Shown here piece after piece: positions 62,194-64,000 of a DNA stretch of 64,000 nt. Origin of the DNA: Lobosporangium transversale (taxonomy: Eukaryota; Mortierellomycota; Mortierellomycetes; Mortierellales; Mortierellaceae); contig NW_019029016.1 of assembly GCF_002105155.1 (NCBI RefSeq), positions 186,001-250,000 on the forward strand, written 5' to 3'. Within the stretch, counting starts at the first letter, position 1, and each line of letters opens with the position of its first letter. A program made the translations under genes and the position numbers. The notes beneath the pieces were generated by a model, which did no database searches, was not told the origin of the DNA, and saw only the letters and a program-made list of their open reading frames with translations.

Positions 62194-63149
62194 ATGGCCT
62201 CTCGCCAGCGGTGACTGAGTTTATCTGTGCTCACAAAGGATCCAAGAGCACCAAGCGAGAGTACGAAAAGCATCAAGCTGAATTCGTCACTTGGCTGAAA
62301 GAGGGCTCGTTCGAACAAGGGATTAACCCCGCGATCCCAGTAGTGAACTGGCTACACTACGTGCGGGTCGCTCGCAATTTGAAGTGGTCCACGCTGATGA
62401 CCATGAAGTCGGCTGTCCTCGCCCTATTTCGTGACCCAGAGAGAGTACGATCAGATGAATACTACCGCCAGTTCCTCAAGGCTGGAAAGCAAGAAGGTGT
62501 CGTTGAGTCCAGGTCTGGTCACTTTGACATCACACCTGTTTTGGACCATTTTCGGCAGTCATCAGCAAATATGGAGTTGCCTTTTGAGGAGCTTACATGG
62601 AAGCTGTGTTGGCTCTTAGGCGTCTGTGGCTTCATGAGACCAGACGACATCAGATGTGTAGATGTCAGTCTCTCCAAGATTGTGTTAGGGAAGCTTCAGC
62701 TTGTTGTTGTTTTCCCAAAAGAGAAGAGTGATGGGCAACGTATCATTAAGCATGTGACCATTGGTTCTCACTTTGACAAGAAGCTATGCCCTGTCGACGC
62801 ATACACCGCTTACCTGGACAGGCTGTCTTGTCCTTCCACTACCTCTCCTCATCCGAAGGACCCAACAAGAAGCATTGTACCTTTGATTAGATTTGTGAAA
62901 GACCACACCCAGCCGGCGCGTGCGACTACTATTGGCTCCCACATGGGTAGGATTTCTTCGCTGATGGATTTAGGAGACAAGAAAGCTCCTAAGCTCCGAG
63001 CCTTAGGTTCTACGCTCGCGGCTATAGCAGGCGTACCAGTGGCTGATATCATGGTGCAGGGGAATTGGTCGTCCCCGAAAGTCTTCGAGAAGCACTACCG
63101 TTTGTCGAGTGCCACCTCCAACAACATGTCCATGAGCACTCTAGGCTAG
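62094..63149 (+). CDS. Tyrosine recombinase of DIRS-like element D2
   Basis: 351 residues from the ATG at 62094, overlapping RT by 100 bases. Catalytic signature as in D1: R in CGFMRPDDIRCVDVS, R in KLRALGSTLAAIAGVP, W in QGNWSSPKVF, Y in EKHYRLSS. The overlap and a start in another frame suggest leaky scanning or reinitiation for expression (inference). Confidence 0.87.
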   Translation: MCSSSTRKRRAHPAQESTLGPYRVESKRTRMLIDGLSPAVTEFICAHKGSKSTKREYEKHQAEFVTWLKEGSFEQGINPAIPVVNWLHYVRVARNLKWSTLMTMKSAVLALFRDPERVRSDEYYRQFLKAGKQEGVVESRSGHFDITPVLDHFRQSSANMELPFEELTWKLCWLLGVCGFMRPDDIRCVDVSLSKIVLGKLQLVVVFPKEKSDGQRIIKHVTIGSHFDKKLCPVDAYTAYLDRLSCPSTTSPHPKDPTRSIVPLIRFVKDHTQPARATTIGSHMGRISSLMDLGDKKAPKLRALGSTLAAIAGVPVADIMVQGNWSSPKVFEKHYRLSSATSNNMSMSTLG

Positions 63150-63240
63150 ATTTTCTTTAGTTAGTTGTTCATTTCGTTCAGTTTTCTTTTAGTTTTAGTT
63201 TTGTTTTAGTTTAGTTCTCTTTGGCGATCCCTCTGGAGCC

Positions 63241-63333
63241 ACATACGGACATGGTACCGTAGACAATGGTCTACTGAATGGTCTACGAAGGACGACCTAT
63301 TCACATTGTCATAGGTACCATGGACGTATGTCC
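63241..63333. repeat. Internal complementary region (ICR) of D2
   Basis: Reverse complement gives the right terminus ending GTAGAC, then CAT, then TGTCTACGGTACCATGTCCG, the left terminus. It therefore spells the predicted circle junction with one CAT. Confidence 0.8.
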
Positions 63334-63524
63334 CACCCACACCACCCCTTTTTGGCTCGAGAAGTAGATGTAGATCAGAGTTGCAGGGCAGAGGGATCTT
63401 TTTATTTAGTTTATTTTTCTTTATTTCTCGTCGGATTTTCAATGAAGAAAGGTGACACACATACGTCCATGGTACCTATGACAATGTGAATAGGTCGTCC
63501 TTCGTAGACCATTCAGTAGACCAT

Positions 63525-64000
63525 ACCCCTTTATCATAGGGATGGATTTATTTTATCAGCTTGGATTTGGACTCTCAGGCTGCCACAATCCAGGGCAAGA
63601 TGCTATCCAGTTACCCGAACCTGAGGAAGATAAACGTCCCTCCCTCATCCCTGGTTCTATACCAGTAGAAGAGCATACCAAAACATTTATCATTGAGAAA
63701 AAAGTGTTTATGAAAAAGATCTCACGTCCACTAGTCGACAATGCCCGGATACCTAAACAGAGCTCATGCCCCGTACCGGAAATGAAAGTATTTTTACCAA
63801 TCCCAGAGGGTACAGTCCTCTATAGGCGATCACGTCCTTTTGCTGAAAAACAAATGTCCATCCTCAATGAAGCCATAGAAAAATGGTTGATAGATGACGT
63901 TATCACACTTGCCCCTGTAGGCAATGTGCACAATAATACTCTTACACTCACAGCAAAGAAAGACCAAAATGGCAATAAAACGTTATGGCGAGTATGTCTT
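63525..64000 (+). CDS. pol: Pol of Gypsy copy 2 (start of RT region), cut by window edge
   Basis: Resumes the protease-RT linker after D2 (YPFIIGMDLFYQLGFGLSG in copy 1 numbering) and runs to the edge at the RT start (NGNKTLWRVCL). Few changes against copy 1 (e.g. one Ser to Gly in the linker). Open to the edge. Confidence 0.85.

Larger units (their letters stand above)
59217..63524 (+). mobile_element. DIRS-like tyrosine-recombinase retrotransposon D2
   Basis: 4,308 bases bounded by CAT (59217-59219 and 63522-63524). Inverted termini (about 59235-59336 with 63366-63505), gag, RT-RNase H-Dam-like, recombinase and ICR (63241-63333). All three coding frames are open, so this is the best candidate for an autonomous DIRS copy here. 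Inserted in the protease region of Gypsy copy 2. Confidence 0.92.
57711..64000 (+). mobile_element. Ty3/Gypsy chromovirus-like retrotransposon, copy 2, interrupted by D2, runs off window
   Basis: LTR, leader with A run, gag-protease, then DIRS-like D2 (59217-63524), then pol continues to the window edge. Over shared sequence it is nearly identical to copy 1. The D2 site is a single CAT in copy 1 (ATCGATCATACCCC) and a duplicated CAT here. Confidence 0.88.

Overview
The window looks like a transposon-dense, gene-poor stretch of nuclear DNA from an early-diverging fungus. Mucoromycota (Mortierella- or Glomus-like) is my best guess. The reasons are spliceosomal introns with GT(A/G)-AG borders, several Crinkler-type (CRN) genes, C2H2 zinc-finger orphans, many DIRS-like tyrosine-recombinase retroelements, a Helitron, a chromodomain Ty3/Gypsy element, and a 3' 28S rRNA fragment of fungal type. 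Base composition is moderately AT-rich with many long A or T runs.

Layout. 1-4636: a truncated CRN copy, then a complete three-exon CRN gene with a P-loop ATPase (minus strand). 4637-6239: a Tc1/mariner element. 6240-10760: a Ty3/Gypsy chromovirus-like element with a 5'-truncated LTR. 10819-17036: two unknown genes on the minus strand. The first is split by DIRS-like element A, which itself carries a solo LTR. 17587-19490: a solo Ty3 LTR, repeat X1 and palindrome-rich element Y. 19718-22438: a complete six-exon CRN gene (ATPase plus nuclease-like end). 22487-26840: DIRS-like element C. 26873-31605: a Helitron with a broken Rep-helicase frame and a typical 3' hairpin. 31606-32922: foldback element F1. 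33342-34748: a broken zinc-finger gene. 34968-39170: DIRS-like element B, then a 5'-truncated DIRS-like element E to 42348. 42739-43364: a decayed gene of a nuclease-like family. 43365-44708: foldback F2. 45140-46092: a second broken zinc-finger gene, cut by DIRS-like D1 (46093-50442). 50443-51790: a 28S fragment between two coding-free DIRS remnants. 52150-53680: a four-exon coiled-coil gene. 53941-54420: tandem and simple repeats. 55139-55674: a short CRN with a nonsense codon. 55737-56596: repeat X2. 57711-64000: a second Ty3/Gypsy copy interrupted by DIRS-like D2 (59217-63524).

How it fits together. The most coherent biology is the DIRS-like population: five coding elements in four families, plus two coding-free remnants. 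Families A/B, C and D have gag, RT-RNase H with a Dam-like tail, tyrosine recombinase, inverted termini and an internal complementary region (ICR). The ICR equals the two outer ends joined through one trinucleotide (AAT for A/B and C, CAT for D). Two insertions (A and D2) have a readable empty site, and both duplicate exactly that trinucleotide. Nesting gives an order of events: Gypsy copy 2 before D2; the host unknown gene before A, and A before its solo LTR; foldback F1 before the Helitron.

Limits: similarity is by eye, no alignment or database search was run, and percentages are not given. CRN proteins are described only as families; no function was tested.
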